DNA from: Bombardia bombarda
Lineage: Eukaryota; Ascomycota; Sordariomycetes; Sordariales; Lasiosphaeriaceae
NCBI GenBank assembly: GCA_030512295.1
Contig: JAULSR010000002.1
Coordinates: forward strand, 8,370,001-8,434,000
Reading direction: 5' to 3'
Length of the DNA: 64,000 bases
Position 1 is the first letter of the stretch. Every line of letters starts with the position of its first letter. The notes below the pieces were generated by a model that searched no databases, was not told the origin of the DNA, and saw nothing but the letters and a program-made list of their open reading frames with translations. The position numbers were made by a program, and so were the translations under genes. Positions 11,348 to 22,756 of the stretch are shown here, one piece after another.

Positions 11348-13843
11348 CTCGATACGGTCGCACTTTTGGACGACTGCTTCTCTTCACGGCTGTTTTTTAT
11401 TCAGACATTGTTTAATTCTTTTCGTTTCACCATACGACACTGGCACCTATCCGGTACTTCGTACAAAGCTTCAATATCCTGTTATTATCATGAAGACACA
11501 CGGCCACGACTGCATTTTGGGTATAGTTGGATGGGCTAGCGTTATTCCATGCTCGACTCATCGTATTTGCTCATACCGACAGATACAGCTATAGATGTGT
11601 AATACTGTGTTCATCATTACGACACGACCCTTGCTTTATCCTGGTTTAAAGCATGGTGGCCTGTCTTCGAATCTGAGGCCTTGTTTTTCTTTTCTGTTAT
11701 TCTTCCCGACATTGCTCGACGATTGTAATTCTTCTGCCTCAACATACACACACGGCATATGCCTATATATTGGTTTCGACCAAAAGCACCACATATAATC
11801 GGACTTAGGTCAGTTTTGGCAGATATGGGCTTTGGGTATCAGCATCTTTGGGCAGCTCTGCTTACTTGGCATTTGGAGGGATTCGTTTTCGACAGCGCCT
11901 TTTGGACGTGTGTTTCTCTCCAACGTTCATCCAATTGGAGGATGATGTTGGATAGCGGTATTTGCGTAGACTATACGGGGGGTGAGGATGTGTGGGTCCT
12001 GGTTCAGCGGGGTGGTGGGAAAAAGGAGGATAGGGGTACCTGGCTAGAGGGTGTTTACTCACTCCTTCCTCTTTTCATTGGTATTATTTTTGGCATAACG
12101 GGTAACAGATAAACAATGGGGTGCTATGAGTGTTTGGGACTCTTTTTGGTATAAGGAACTGGCTGTTACTGCTGCAAAACAAAAGGGCAATCGGATCGGG
12201 GAAACATTTTCTCTTTTTCAATCTTTTCGTTGTTTTCGTTGTTTCATTTCGCGGTTTTCTGGCTGGGAGAGGAGTGTATTTACAGTGCAGTTCTAGCGAA
12301 CAGCACCCACATACGCACACACACAGAGACGCACAAAGCCAAGCGCACAAAGCCACAAGCGCATTTGCAGGTTTTTAGTTCTTGTCCGGTTTTTTCTTCC
12401 TGTTTTATTTGAATATCTTTTGGTGCTTTTTTTTTCGAGAGTTTATCTGGCTTACGAGAATGGAGCTGGCAGCAAATAGAAGGACCAGTACTGATATGCG
12501 GGAAACAGAGAGGAGACTGAACAGGTAATTAAGACGGCAGATGCGAGGTGAGATGGAAAGAAGGGAGAGGGGAAGGTAGCTGCTTGGAAGAAACGGTATA
12601 TGGAGAGCAGCGAAGATGGATGGGGTGCGAACCTATATATTTTGTCTTTGATTCTTTTGGCTTTCTAGCTCTTTTCTTCCCGGTACATTCTTGGCGATGG
12701 AAATAACTTGCGGCCTACATAATGTTCCTGCTTTCTATTCGGTGGGCGTTGAATATAATGGTCGGGGATACATAAGGAACAAACTGGGTAGATAAGAAAG
12801 AGAGAAGATGGTATACAGACAGACTGTTGGGTTGGGGGTTGGGGGAGGAGGGAAGGAGAAGACGACGCGGAAAGGGGTGAATGGGTGGGGGGAGATGAGC
12901 CTCAGGTGGTTGGGTTGTTTGTGAGTAATGAATGGCGTGGTATTTATGAAAGGATTGGAGGAGGGGAAAGGGGCTGGCTGCTTGGTAGATGGATGGAATA
13001 GCCGGGGGAGGAAGATGTGTATGAAAGTAGTACTGATGTTTTCAGTTACATAGCTACCTAATGAATGACGACGAACGTTATCATCTCCAGTACTGTTTTT
13101 CTAAATTGACTGCATGAGATGTGTGTCATGTGGAGTGGTATTTGGAAGAAGCTGGTTAAACTGGGTGTATGTGAAAGCAAACACTTTTTGATGAAGACAT
13201 CCCTCACGATCAAGACTTACATGCATGAGATATAACTTATGCAAAAATAGGTGTACTGTGTGTTGTATTTGGAGGTGAGGTGATGGCCCTACTGATGACT
13301 ATGTAGCCATTCGCCAGCCTCAAAGAACCCTTCTCCCGAAATAATACGAGCAAAGGCTCAAAACAAACAAGCCTAGCAAGTCAATCTCCCTGGAGTGAAA
13401 CATACTCCGGCCGTAGGTGTGTGTCAACCATTTCTTTCCTTCAATGGTGGGCAAATTTCCCTCCTATCACACCCCTTGTCTCTGCACAGCTGAAAGTGGA
13501 TCTTTCTAGAAACCGACTTCCTTCCAGTAGCCCACCTGTGCCACCGAAACAATGACTAACCGAGCAGTTTATGCTCTAATCTCCCTGGGGCACGGCAACC
13601 ACGAAGGGCTGGAAATTCATCCTCCTTTCCCTCCCCCCCCCCCCCCCCCCCCCCGAGAGTTACAGTTGCCAGTGCCAGACACGTTCTGGAATAATTCATG
13701 CCCTCTCCCTAGAATAGGCCCTCGGGCCGTTGCAACCGAGCAATGCAAACACACAGACCCAGGCCCTGTTCTCATCAAGGAAAAAAGAATAATTCTCCAG
13801 AAAATACATTTTACCAACCACCCAGAACATGACCTTTCCCCAT
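11348..13843. other. 3' flank of the Pumilio gene and long intergenic region
   Basis: About 2.5 kb without a supportable gene. It starts with the T-rich 3' UTR of the Pumilio gene and becomes purine-rich (GGA/GAAG) at about 12460-13020. An uninterrupted C run of 22 lies at 13633-13654, close to the 3' end of the RAE1 gene on the other strand. Open frames here have no recognisable domains. Confidence 0.5.
13633..13654. repeat. C22 homopolymer
   Basis: Twenty-two consecutive C on the plus strand, between the Pumilio and RAE1 3' ends. The length given by any assembly here should be treated as approximate. Confidence 0.85.
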
Positions 13844-15113
13844 TCACCTCTTCTTCTTCTTGCTAACCTCCTCCTTGGTGACAGAATGCACCACGATCTT
13901 GGTGGGCACGGTCGGGCTGTTGTGGGAGTAGCCCTTTGACCAGTCGTAGCCGACGGCGTAGGCATAGGCCGAGCCGTCGTAGCTAAAGGCGGCGGCGGTG
14001 ATGGATCCGCCGACGTCGGGGAAGCTCTTGAGCTTGGTCTTGGCCTTGATGTCCCAGAAGGAGAAGGTGCCGTCTGAGCCGGCCGTGGCGAGGACGTCCT
14101 TGTCGGTGGGGAGGAAGCTGACGTCGTTGACGGCCCAGACCTTGGCCACGCTGTTGCGGCTGGTAGACGTGTGCGCCTCGCGGTGACATCTCCAGGTGAA
14201 GTTGGTGCTGTGGGTGTATGGGTTCAGTCTCGAAAGCTGGGAAAGGGGGTGAAACATTGGTAGAAAAGAACATACACTGTGGTGTCTGCCGCAGCCTGAA
14301 GTCCAGCTCTGCCCTCGATACTACCGATCGCCCAGCGCGCGCCGTCCGTCGTGACCGAGACGGAGCGGGTCTGGTGAGTGAGCGGGGACTGGACGGTGTC
14401 GGCGAAGGCCACGGGGTTGCTGGAGAGGTCGACGAGGTGGACCTTGTTGTTGGCCAGGGCGACGACGAGGCGGGTGCCGCCGGCGTCCATGGCGTAGACG
14501 CGCTCGTCGCAGTTGAGGGTGGCGACGGGCTTGTCCTGGCGGAGATCCCAGTAGCGGACCGTCTTGTCCCACGAGCCCGTGGCGATTATGGAGTCCTGGG
14601 CCTGGGGGATGTTGACGAAGCGCACGTTGCGGATGGGCGCCTCATGGCCGGCTAGCGTCATGGTCTTGCCAGAAGCCGCGTCGAGCACATGGACCTTCTT
14701 GTCTGCGCCGGCTGCAGCAACCAGGGTTCCGTCCTGGGAGAGGGGGTCAGAGTATGATGACAAAAGGAACATAGGCGGGCGGCGGGTTGAGAATGGGAGG
14801 GCAAGCCAAGATATCCGTTACTCACCTATGGAACCGTTCGCATTTTGTTCTTTTATTTTTTTTTTCCCTCCGAAGAGCTGTGGGGTTAGAGTCGTAACGG
14901 ACTTACCTTTTTAAAGTCGCAGTCGAAGACGGGGCCTTCGGTTGTGATCATGGCGATGCCCTTGATGCTGGAGGCGTTGGTGGCATCATAGATGTAGACC
15001 TTGCCATCCCACGACGCAGCCGCCAAGTGGTTTGACACCGGCGACCAGCGAAGCGACGAGATGGTGTCTTGCGCATCCTGAGGGAACGCGATGTCACTCG
15101 CCATAGCACTCAT
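13844..15113 (-). CDS. RAE1: Rae1/Gle2 WD40 mRNA export factor
   Basis: Three exons on the minus strand: 15113-14907, 14733-14276 and 14207-13844 (342 aa). The introns start GTAAGT and GTATGT and end CAG; both keep frame. The protein is a single seven-bladed WD40 propeller. Diagnostic pieces are DTISSLRWSP near the start, GSWDKTVRYWDLR in the middle, GSIEGR, FTWRCHRE, and YDWSKGY near the C-terminus, ending in a lysine-rich tail. Family knowledge: Rae1/Gle2 binds the GLEBS motif of a nucleoporin at the nuclear pore, exports poly(A) RNA and, in animals, also acts in mitosis. The length matches the family (about 340-370 aa). The upstream ATG of two close in-frame ATGs (MSAMAS) was chosen. Confidence 0.93.
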
Positions 15114-15958
15114 TTTGCCGGTGTGAGATGTTGTGAAAACAAAAAGCCAGAGTCGTGTGGTGGCGAAGAAGGATGCAAAGAAAAAAGTCGACGACACCTT
15201 CTGGCTGTGGTGTCTGTCGGTGAGAGGGTGAAAGTGAGTCCCGAAAAAGACGTTAATGTATGAAAGTCGAAGGCGGTTTGCAGCGCGCCAAAATGAAAAG
15301 AGAGATCTAAATTTATCGCGGCAAAGCAGCCTGCAAGGCAAGGAAAGGCACCTCATCAGGCGCCAAACAGGTTTGACAGGTGAGCGGGCCAGCTCACTAA
15401 GTAGGTAGGCAAGGCACTGTTGTACATAGTGGGTCAGTCACCATATTCAGTTTAGCTGCATGGGTTCAGCTGCCTTGAGGCTGCCCGCCTACCGGCACCC
15501 CTGCGCTACCGGTTGCCAGCAGATGACTCCAAACTTTACAGCTCACAGCATGGGTATCCACTTCGTATGTTCGCTGTCCATCGGGAAGGAACGACACATC
15601 AACAGTTCTCAACTAATTAGAAAGAACCCACGTAGGTAAGGTAGTTCTTTCAAGTTTAACTTTTTCAATATCTATAAATGACTGGTTCTTTCTGATCCAT
15701 CTTCTTTTCCACCTCTCACATTGCCAAGTTTGTATACCAACGAAAGAAAAGGGTATCGGGAAAGCCACAAGCCAGTCGATGTCCCGTGACAGTTCATCAT
15801 GTCGTGCTCCAACCGCCACCTGCTCATTCCATAATCTAAGCTAAAGTCATCCAAGATCCCTATCTCGAACATCTATCCCAGTTCACCTTGAAGAAAAAGG
15901 AGAGTGAAGGAATATATCACAAGGCTCACGAAAAACGCACACATTCACACCGCAATAC
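15114..15958. other. Promoter of RAE1 and 3' flank of the GDSL hydrolase gene
   Basis: No gene is supported. An AGTAGGTAGGCAAGG tract near 15398 belongs to the AGGT-type tracts seen elsewhere in the window. The rest is ordinary intergenic sequence. Confidence 0.5.
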
Positions 15959-17388
15959 TCACTCATCCCAACCCTTGTAAACCTGATTCCGCATTACTTC
16001 GTGTCCGCGAGAGCGCTAATGAAAACAAAGTGTTAAAACAACAAGTCACATCACTGGAAAGACCAAGGTCACACACAACCACTCACCGGATGAAACGTCT
16101 TGCCATAGTACGTCGGGACATACCACATGCCACCGCTCGCCATGATGCGGTCGCTGCTCGGCCTCAGGGTCGGATCTCTCTGCTTCGCCATGGCCATGTA
16201 GCAAAGCGCCTTCTCGCCCCAGTCGCCCGACCTCTCGGCCGCCTCGAGGCAGCCAGCCGGGTCCACGAGCGGCGAGGAAGGAGGAAGAACCGCGGCAGCG
16301 ACAGCAGTACCATTCCCACTTTCCTTCCTCACATTGTCCCCTCCCCCCGGCAAGAAAAACCACGTGTCCTCCCTCCCATAATCCGGCTCCCGCACCCCCT
16401 CCTCGCAAAACCGATGCCCCTCAAACGCCCCGTCATAATCCGCAAACAGCACCTTCGCCTCGGTCGCAAACCGCCTATTCACCTCCTCGACCGTCCTCCT
16501 CAGCTTGTCATTGACCGCCAGCACCAGCTCGTTCATCCTTCTCCGCGTCTGCCGCGTCAGCTTCGGCCCGCCCCACCAGACGCCCAGACTGGCGTCGTCG
16601 CACTGGGCCGTCTCGGCATCAAAGAAGCGCGCGTAGCCCGTCACGGTGATGGTGAACCAGGGGCGGCGCTCCCAGCGGGCCTTGTCGAGGATCTCGAGCA
16701 TGACGAGGGTCAGGCGCAGCTCGAAGGCGGGCGACCGGATCTGCGCGTCCGAGGCGGCGAGCGCGGTTGCGCAGGTGCCGCTGTAGAAGCTGTAGAAGCG
16801 GAAGACGCAGGCGTTCATGACGTCGAAGAAGCCGAGGTCGTTGCCGCCGATGCTGAGGGTGGCGAAGTCGGCGGTGGGCAGGTCGCTGTCGTCATCAATG
16901 GTGGACATGTTGAAGGCGTCGATTTGCGAGTTGGGGTTGCCGGAGAGGAGCTGCTCGGTTGTTGAGCCGGTGCAGGAGAGCCATTGGAAGAAGGGGTCGG
17001 CGGTGGCGGTGTTGTTGTTGTCGTTGTTGGTGCCGTTGTGGTGGTGGTGGTGGTGGTGGTGGCTGGCGGCTGCGAGATCTGCGGCGATGAGGGCGGGATA
17101 TGCGCCGGTGCCTTGACGACACTCGTTCTCGGTGCCGTTGACGAGCGTGCCGATGCCTGCGCTGTAGGAATCCCCAAAGGCGACGAAGCCAGTCATCCGC
17201 TTCCCCCGGCGGCGCGGGCCATCTGAGTGGTACGGGTCTTGGACGTCTTTCCCTACCGAGTCGCTGCTGCTGAATAATACGTGTTGGGCTATGCCTGACC
17301 CCGATGCCACTACAGCCGCCCCTGCTGTTATCTGCGCTGTAGACGCCACACACGCAAAGAAATACAAGACACGGCCAAGGAGAGACAT
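15959..17388 (-). CDS. Secreted SGNH/GDSL-type hydrolase
   Basis: Two exons on the minus strand: 17388-16087 and 16015-15959 (452 aa). The uninterrupted frame would end in a short odd tail, but a GTGAGT donor directly after the FHP codons joins a 19-codon exon that completes FHPRSRGHE, the expected block with the catalytic His. The N-terminus is a probable signal peptide (MSLLGRVLYFFACVAST). Block I is FGDSYSAG with the nucleophile Ser, and a later block reads SIGGNDLG with the oxyanion Asn. A run of eight His and a poly-Asn tract lie near residues 110-125. Family knowledge: such secreted enzymes cleave esters (lipids, acetylated glycans); the substrate cannot be told here. The His run is encoded by a GTG/CAC microsatellite and may vary in length. 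Confidence 0.88.
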
Positions 17389-18290
17389 GGCTGGCCACCT
17401 GGTCAGGTAGGTAGGTACCTGACCTCCTCACGAACGAAAAAACACCGCACTTGAAACCTACGGGACGACGTATGTATAGGTATCAAGGTCGCATGGAGGC
17501 ATTGATGGGTGAAACGATAATAAACACTCCTTGCCAGCAATATACGCCATCCAAGGGGTCGCGCAGACTTGTTCGCTCAGATGTGCATTACAGATGTATG
17601 GCGGGGAAAAGCCATAATAAAGCAAACGATACTAAACCCCCACCCAGGTGACGCGACAATGGTTTTTGTTGAAGATCGACCCAGAGCCTTGTCCTTTTCC
17701 CACATGGGTCTCCCATTGGATTCCATCTTTGGTCGGGGAACGTCGAGGCACAATGCAGCAGCAGCCAATCGGCTGCGCACATGGGTCTTTCCCCCCACCC
17801 CAGACGTCAGCGACGGACGTGCTAACTCACAGGTCATATGGGTCCCATCATAATATGGGTGCCACGCGGCGTTCGGACTTTACACCTCGCACCTTGCTTC
17901 TCAAGAGGGATAGCAGGTTGCGTTGTAGACCAATCTGATACGTCGTGTTTTCAAGGCAGCGAGGTTGCAGGAATCATGATATTTAACTGGATGTTGATGA
18001 ATGAATCTGAGATAAGCCTGCCAACTCACACTCACCGCAGCAGCGTAGGCAATCACTTCATAAACAACCAGTCATTTCTCGTGATAATCAACACCGAGCG
18101 AAACTATCTGTGTCCGAAAATCTAGCATAAAAAGACACACATATATCGTACAACACAAAACACATCATACTCACTCACTACGCCAGATACACAAGGGCAA
18201 GGCCAATGTACAACGCGTCCAATTTATCGTGACCGCGTTAAAACGCCTAAACAACATGGCCCCATTCCCCGCGCAAAAGACATCGACCGC
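17389..18290. other. Intergenic region
   Basis: About 900 bp between the GDSL hydrolase start and the 3' end of the next minus-strand gene. An AGGTAGGTAGGTACCTGACC tract lies at about 17404-17424, just upstream of the hydrolase start. No coding feature is supported. Confidence 0.5.
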
Positions 18291-19578
18291 TTATGCCGAG
18301 GCGGTAGTGCTGCCCTTGTGCAGCTTCGCCTTGATCTTGTCCTTCAGACTGACCTTGTCCTTGTGCTTACCATCAGCAGCGCCGTCATTGCCGACAACGC
18401 CGCCATTGGGGCCTTCTCTATGGACTCCCTTCTCCTCCAAGAGACCTAAAACAAAACATGATGTATTAGCTTTTGCAACTTTCTCAAACCATCTTTATAA
18501 ATGGAAAGATGGATAGTTAGTCAAAACTTACGATCAGCCTCCCTCCCCGCACCCGGCTTCGTCGCATCAAAGTCCCCCCCATCAGCCACCAGCCCCGACG
18601 ACTTGACATACTGCGTGCCATCGCCATCCTCATTGCTCTTGTCATCATCCAGCTTCGGCGCGCCGCCGCCGTTGGCCGCCACGCTATCGCCAGACGACGA
18701 CTTGTCCTTCTTGCCGGCGGCGCTGCCGTTGGTAGCAGCGCCGTCCTCGTTGACGGCAGCGGCGTTGCCGCCGTGCTCGCGCGCAATCTCCTCGAGCGGG
18801 CGGGGGCCGGGCCCGTCGAGCTTGACGGGGTTGTCGTCCTTGTCGAGGCCCTCGCCCGAGTCGTCGACGTTGTTCTTGGTCGCGGCGCTGTCGTGGTGCG
18901 CGTCCGGGTTGGACGGGTCGCGCACGTCGTTCTGCGCCTTGGTGCTGTCGCCGGGCATGGCGGACGAGCCGAGGGCTTGGGCTGGGTTGGGGGTGGAGGA
19001 GTCAAGGTTGGCACCACCACTGCTGGACCGCTCGGGGTTTCGCTCCGGGAGGGGCTTGGTGAAGTCGGGGGAGGAGTATGACGACGACGTCGTCGCATCA
19101 TTTTCTGTCGTCTTGGTGGTTGATGACTGCTGTTGCTGTTCGTTGGCGACCTGCTCGGGGGCCTTGGCCTGGCTGGTTGGTGATGTCACGGCGATGGGGT
19201 TGGTGGTGCTGGCGTTGATTTTGGTCGCGGACGGCTCGACGTACTCGATGTGTTCGGGTTGTTCTGCCCATGACAAAGGGTATGTTTAGCGGACGGAGCG
19301 AGAGTTTGAGGATTTACCTGTTGATACCACACACACACACACACAAGGAAAAAGGGGGGTTCTCTGGAGGGGAATAGTGAGTATGACAACATAGCCGAAG
19401 AAAGGCTAGTAGCTAGGAACATAACGAGACAAGGTGAGAAATGCATACCACCAATGTTACCGGCATCGTAGGGCTCGCCCTTGGCAACGTCGCCCTTCTT
19501 GCCCGACACGGGCTCCTCGCCGCTCTCGCCCCAGACAGCCTTGGCAGCTGCCGTTGCGTAGTGGTTGATGGTCTCCAT
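18291..19578 (-). CDS. Conserved disordered protein, function unknown
   Basis: Three exons on the minus strand: 19578-19449, 19263-18532 and 18445-18291 (338 aa). Donors are GTATGC and GTAAGT, acceptors CAG and TAG, and all phases agree. An alternative first donor two codons earlier (GTGGTA) keeps the same frame. The N-terminus METINHYATAAAKAVWGES, the GEPYDAGNI box and the C-terminus GLLEEK...KDKIKAKLHKGS resemble a family I recall as widespread in Pezizomycotina without known function. The middle is rich in Ser, Thr, Asp, Asn and Pro, has no predicted fold, and contains no signal peptide or membrane segment. High hydrophilicity suggests an intrinsically disordered, possibly stress-related protein, but that is only inference. 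Confidence 0.8.
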
Positions 19579-21555
19579 GATGGACGTGGGTTGGGTGAGT
19601 ATGTATGTAAGTGGGTGGTTGCAATGTGCAGTGTGCAGTGGGCTCTTGAACAAGAAAATGCTTTGCTACTGTGGCCAGCTTGAAATGGGTTTATCACGAG
19701 TATTGCTGGGTATAGAATGTCTATGGACTTGGTGTGAAAGTAGACTGTAAGAGCATTACAGGAGGGGTAGTGGGAGTATTATAGGGAATCAATCCAAGAG
19801 GGGGGAAGGATTCCTTCAGATTGGGTCACTCGACTACCTCATTGCCTCACCATTCATTTCACAGGTTTTTGGGAAGGAGGTCTGACGTCTTTGTTGCAGA
19901 CTTGCCAGCTCATTGACCAACTAGGAGGAGGGGTTCAGCCACAGCGAATCAAGAAGTGGCCGCTCTTTCGGTCGGCTCGGTCGGCCAGCCAGGATGGAAA
20001 GCAGGACCACGGTCCGCGAAGTACTGTGAAGTACTGTGTAGAAAAGTGCGGGCGGTTTTTCAGGGTACGTAGCTTGCCTGGCCCGTAGGCAAGTTTGATG
20101 GCCTGGGAAGTTGCAGATGGCCGCTATCATACACTAGACCTAGAACCGAAGATCTTTCAAGTAGCGAAGTACCTATTAAACCGGGCCTGACTACCAACTG
20201 CCTATCTGGTAGCTTTAATCCTCCGGTCTGATCTGGCTGATTGGTCCCAGCTGGCGTGGACTGTGGTCGTGTGCATGCACTATATCAGAGGGACCGTTGC
20301 CACGCCCGTGGGACTGGTTGCAGGCCAAGAAACTTGAGTAACACGAAATATCAGAACGGACGGGAAGCTATACAAGACGATATTGGCATCATCCCGAGGA
20401 GCCAAGTGACAAAAGTGGCGGCTCGTGGAAGCTTCGCTAGCAAGCTAAAAATCAAGCTTTCCGCTTATCCGTGGGCCGTTTAATGATAGGTTCGATTGTT
20501 TCTTTCCGTCAGGCCATCAACTGAACGCATTATTGGGGGTGGATTTGCATTCGTATCAGGTCGTATCTCGTTGGTCCGATCTGTGTTTGTTCAAACGGTG
20601 CTGGAGTCCAGCGATGACGTTGGATGCTCCTTCTCCAAAGATACACAATTACGTCATGTTTTTGACGGTTCAACCTCCCGCTGTGGGGTTAGTTAGGCGG
20701 GGCGCGGGAGAGCGTCATGTTGCACTCGCCCCTCCTTGTCGAGTCTGTAAGCTCTCTTTCGAACACTAGACGTACTTGTAGTCTGGGCGGAAACATGGCA
20801 AAGATGCATGGCAAGGTCGGGTTCTGTCGTCTCTCTCGTTGCATCAGGCTTCGATAACCGTTCCGTTATCAAGACTTTGGTAGGCTATACACAATCATGC
20901 AGGGCAGGGCTTGTCGCCTTCAGGGTCTGCTTGGCAATGCGGACGAGACAGGCCTTTGGGATGCTATACTAAATTGCACATTACAGGCGTACCAATCATG
21001 TAGAAACCAAGTCAAGAGCTTCCATCAATCATGGACAATTGAATAAATCCAAAGACGTACATTTGCTGCGTGCTGTCTGTCCATGAATGAGGTGCTGGTT
21101 TCACCGCAGAAAGGGCAAGGTACACGCATACCAGTTGAAGAAGAAAGGGGCGATTGATGATGAAGTTGATGTAGTTCACTAAATTTGGAAGATTGTGAGC
21201 AAACTTCCAGCACTGGTTTACGAAGAACATTTGGCAATGGAAGTGATCAACAGTCCTTCCTCGAGTCCGTACGATGTGGATAAATATGATTACCAATAGT
21301 GCGAGTATGAATCTTTCGGGTATCTGCCTATAACGAGTATATCCACTAATCAAAACTACTAGCGCAGCGCAGGGGCTGGACGCCGCTGAGTTGCATTTCT
21401 CAAGCCCAGCCAAACTCCAGTGAGCCGCCAACCAAAACACACCACCAATCAAAACCCCACCAACATCCACCACTTTGTCCAGAGTACACTTCCTTGCGCC
21501 TCCATCAATACAGACCGCAAACGAAGAGCCAGTTCAGCCCAAATACAAGCCCACC
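19579..21555. other. Divergent intergenic region
   Basis: About 2 kb between the starts of the disordered-protein gene (minus) and SYF2 (plus), so it should hold both promoters. A minus-strand open frame of 153 codons at 21012-21473 has hydrophobic stretches but no family resemblance and no homology-like features. No RNA gene was recognised. Confidence 0.5.
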
Positions 21556-22533
21556 ATGCCTCCAGCCAAGAAGAGAAAGACGGGCCATTCTAGCAAGAAG
21601 GATGAGGGGGAAGCATCAGCAGCGGCGCCCCCAGCAGCAGAGTCTCAAGCGCCATCACCAGAGCCGACGGCAACGACCGACGATACAGAGCGGCCAGCAA
21701 AGACAGCAGCATCACCATCCCCACCATCCCTGACTGCAGAGCCCCCAAGTACAACAGCATCCGCAGCCGCCTCCGACGCCGCCGCCAAAACCCAAGAGCG
21801 CCTCGCCCGCTTCCGCGCCCTCCAAGCACGCGCAAAAACCTCGTCCACGCAGAACCTCAAGGAAGCCACGCGCGAGTCGCAGCGCCTCGGCGCCGACCCG
21901 AGCCAGCTGTCGGCGCTCAGCCGCAAGCACGCGACGGCCTCGCACAAGCTTCTCAAGGCCGAGGTCGAAGACGCGGGCGGCGACTTTGAGCGCAAGCGCG
22001 CCTGGGACTGGACCGTGGAAGAAAGCGAGCGGTGGGACAAGCGGATGCGCAAGAAGGACGGCCACCGCGACGACACGGCCTTCTGCGACTACGGCCAGGA
22101 GAGCGAGAAGGCGTACAAGCGCCAGCTGCGCGGCATGGGCGAGCCCGACCTGGAGAAGTACACGCGCGACAAGATGGCGGCCATCGAGAAGGCGGCCGCC
22201 GCCGGCACGCTCGAGATTGTCGAGACCGAGGACGGCGAGATGATTGCGGTGGATAAGGACGGGACGTTTTTCAGCACGGCAGACTCGACGGCGGCGTTTG
22301 CGCAGCACAAGCCGGACAAGGCGGCGGTGGACAGGCTGGTGGCGAACCTGAAGAAGGCGGAGGATCTGTCGCTGAAGAAGAGGCGGGAGCGCATGGCGGC
22401 GGACAATGGGGATGATGGCGATGTGACGTACATCAACGAGAAGAATAAGCAGTTCAACCAGAAGCTGGAGAGGTTTTATAACAAGTATACGACGGAGATT
22501 AGGAACAGCTTTGAGCGGGGGACTATGATTTGA
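21556..22533 (+). CDS. SYF2: Pre-mRNA-splicing factor Syf2
   Basis: Single exon, 325 aa. The ATG at 21556 sits in a good context (CCCACCATGCC) and is the first in-frame ATG. The first 100 residues are a Lys/Ala/Ser/Pro-rich disordered tail with a basic KKRKTG patch that may be a nuclear localisation signal. The rest is the Syf2 domain: KLLKAEVED, FERKRAWDWTVEESERWDKR, DYGQESEKAYKRQL and the C-terminal NEKNKQFNQKLERFYNKYT. Family knowledge: Syf2 is a helical component of the Prp19/NineTeen complex in the activated spliceosome. The strongly GC-rich third positions in 21770-22250 create long false frames on both strands. The gene is convergent with the Coq11-like gene, 223 bp apart. Confidence 0.93.
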   Translation: MPPAKKRKTGHSSKKDEGEASAAAPPAAESQAPSPEPTATTDDTERPAKTAASPSPPSLTAEPPSTTASAAASDAAAKTQERLARFRALQARAKTSSTQNLKEATRESQRLGADPSQLSALSRKHATASHKLLKAEVEDAGGDFERKRAWDWTVEESERWDKRMRKKDGHRDDTAFCDYGQESEKAYKRQLRGMGEPDLEKYTRDKMAAIEKAAAAGTLEIVETEDGEMIAVDKDGTFFSTADSTAAFAQHKPDKAAVDRLVANLKKAEDLSLKKRRERMAADNGDDGDVTYINEKNKQFNQKLERFYNKYTTEIRNSFERGTMI

Positions 22534-22756
22534 GCTGTGGTTGTTATGCTGCATGCAGGGGGTGAGAAAATGGGATATGGGCTGCAGGTAGAGCACCACG
22601 GTTGTTTGGTTTTTATTGTTATAGATAGCGAAGGGCGTCTTCTCGGTAACTAGTTATACATTCTATTTTTTTCGCATCCCGGTCCATACATATATCTATA
22701 CACAGCTGCAGTCAAACCACAAAAGGTTCCTTCATCCCGACCAGCTTTCATTTTTA

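Noticed and set aside
14734..14906. Extra coding sequence between RAE1 exons 1 and 2
   Set aside because: The WD40 family is continuous across the junction, and the stretch is T-rich with GTAAGT and CAG ends.
15904..16965. 353-codon plus-strand open frame
   Set aside because: It lies opposite the GDSL hydrolase, has no recognisable domain, and owes its length to that gene's GC-rich codon bias.
16984..17226. Valine/glycine-rich plus-strand frame
   Set aside because: It is the complement of the His/Asn microsatellite inside the GDSL hydrolase gene.
21012..21473. 153-codon minus-strand frame with hydrophobic segments
   Set aside because: It lies in the SYF2 upstream region, its start context is poor and no family resemblance was found.
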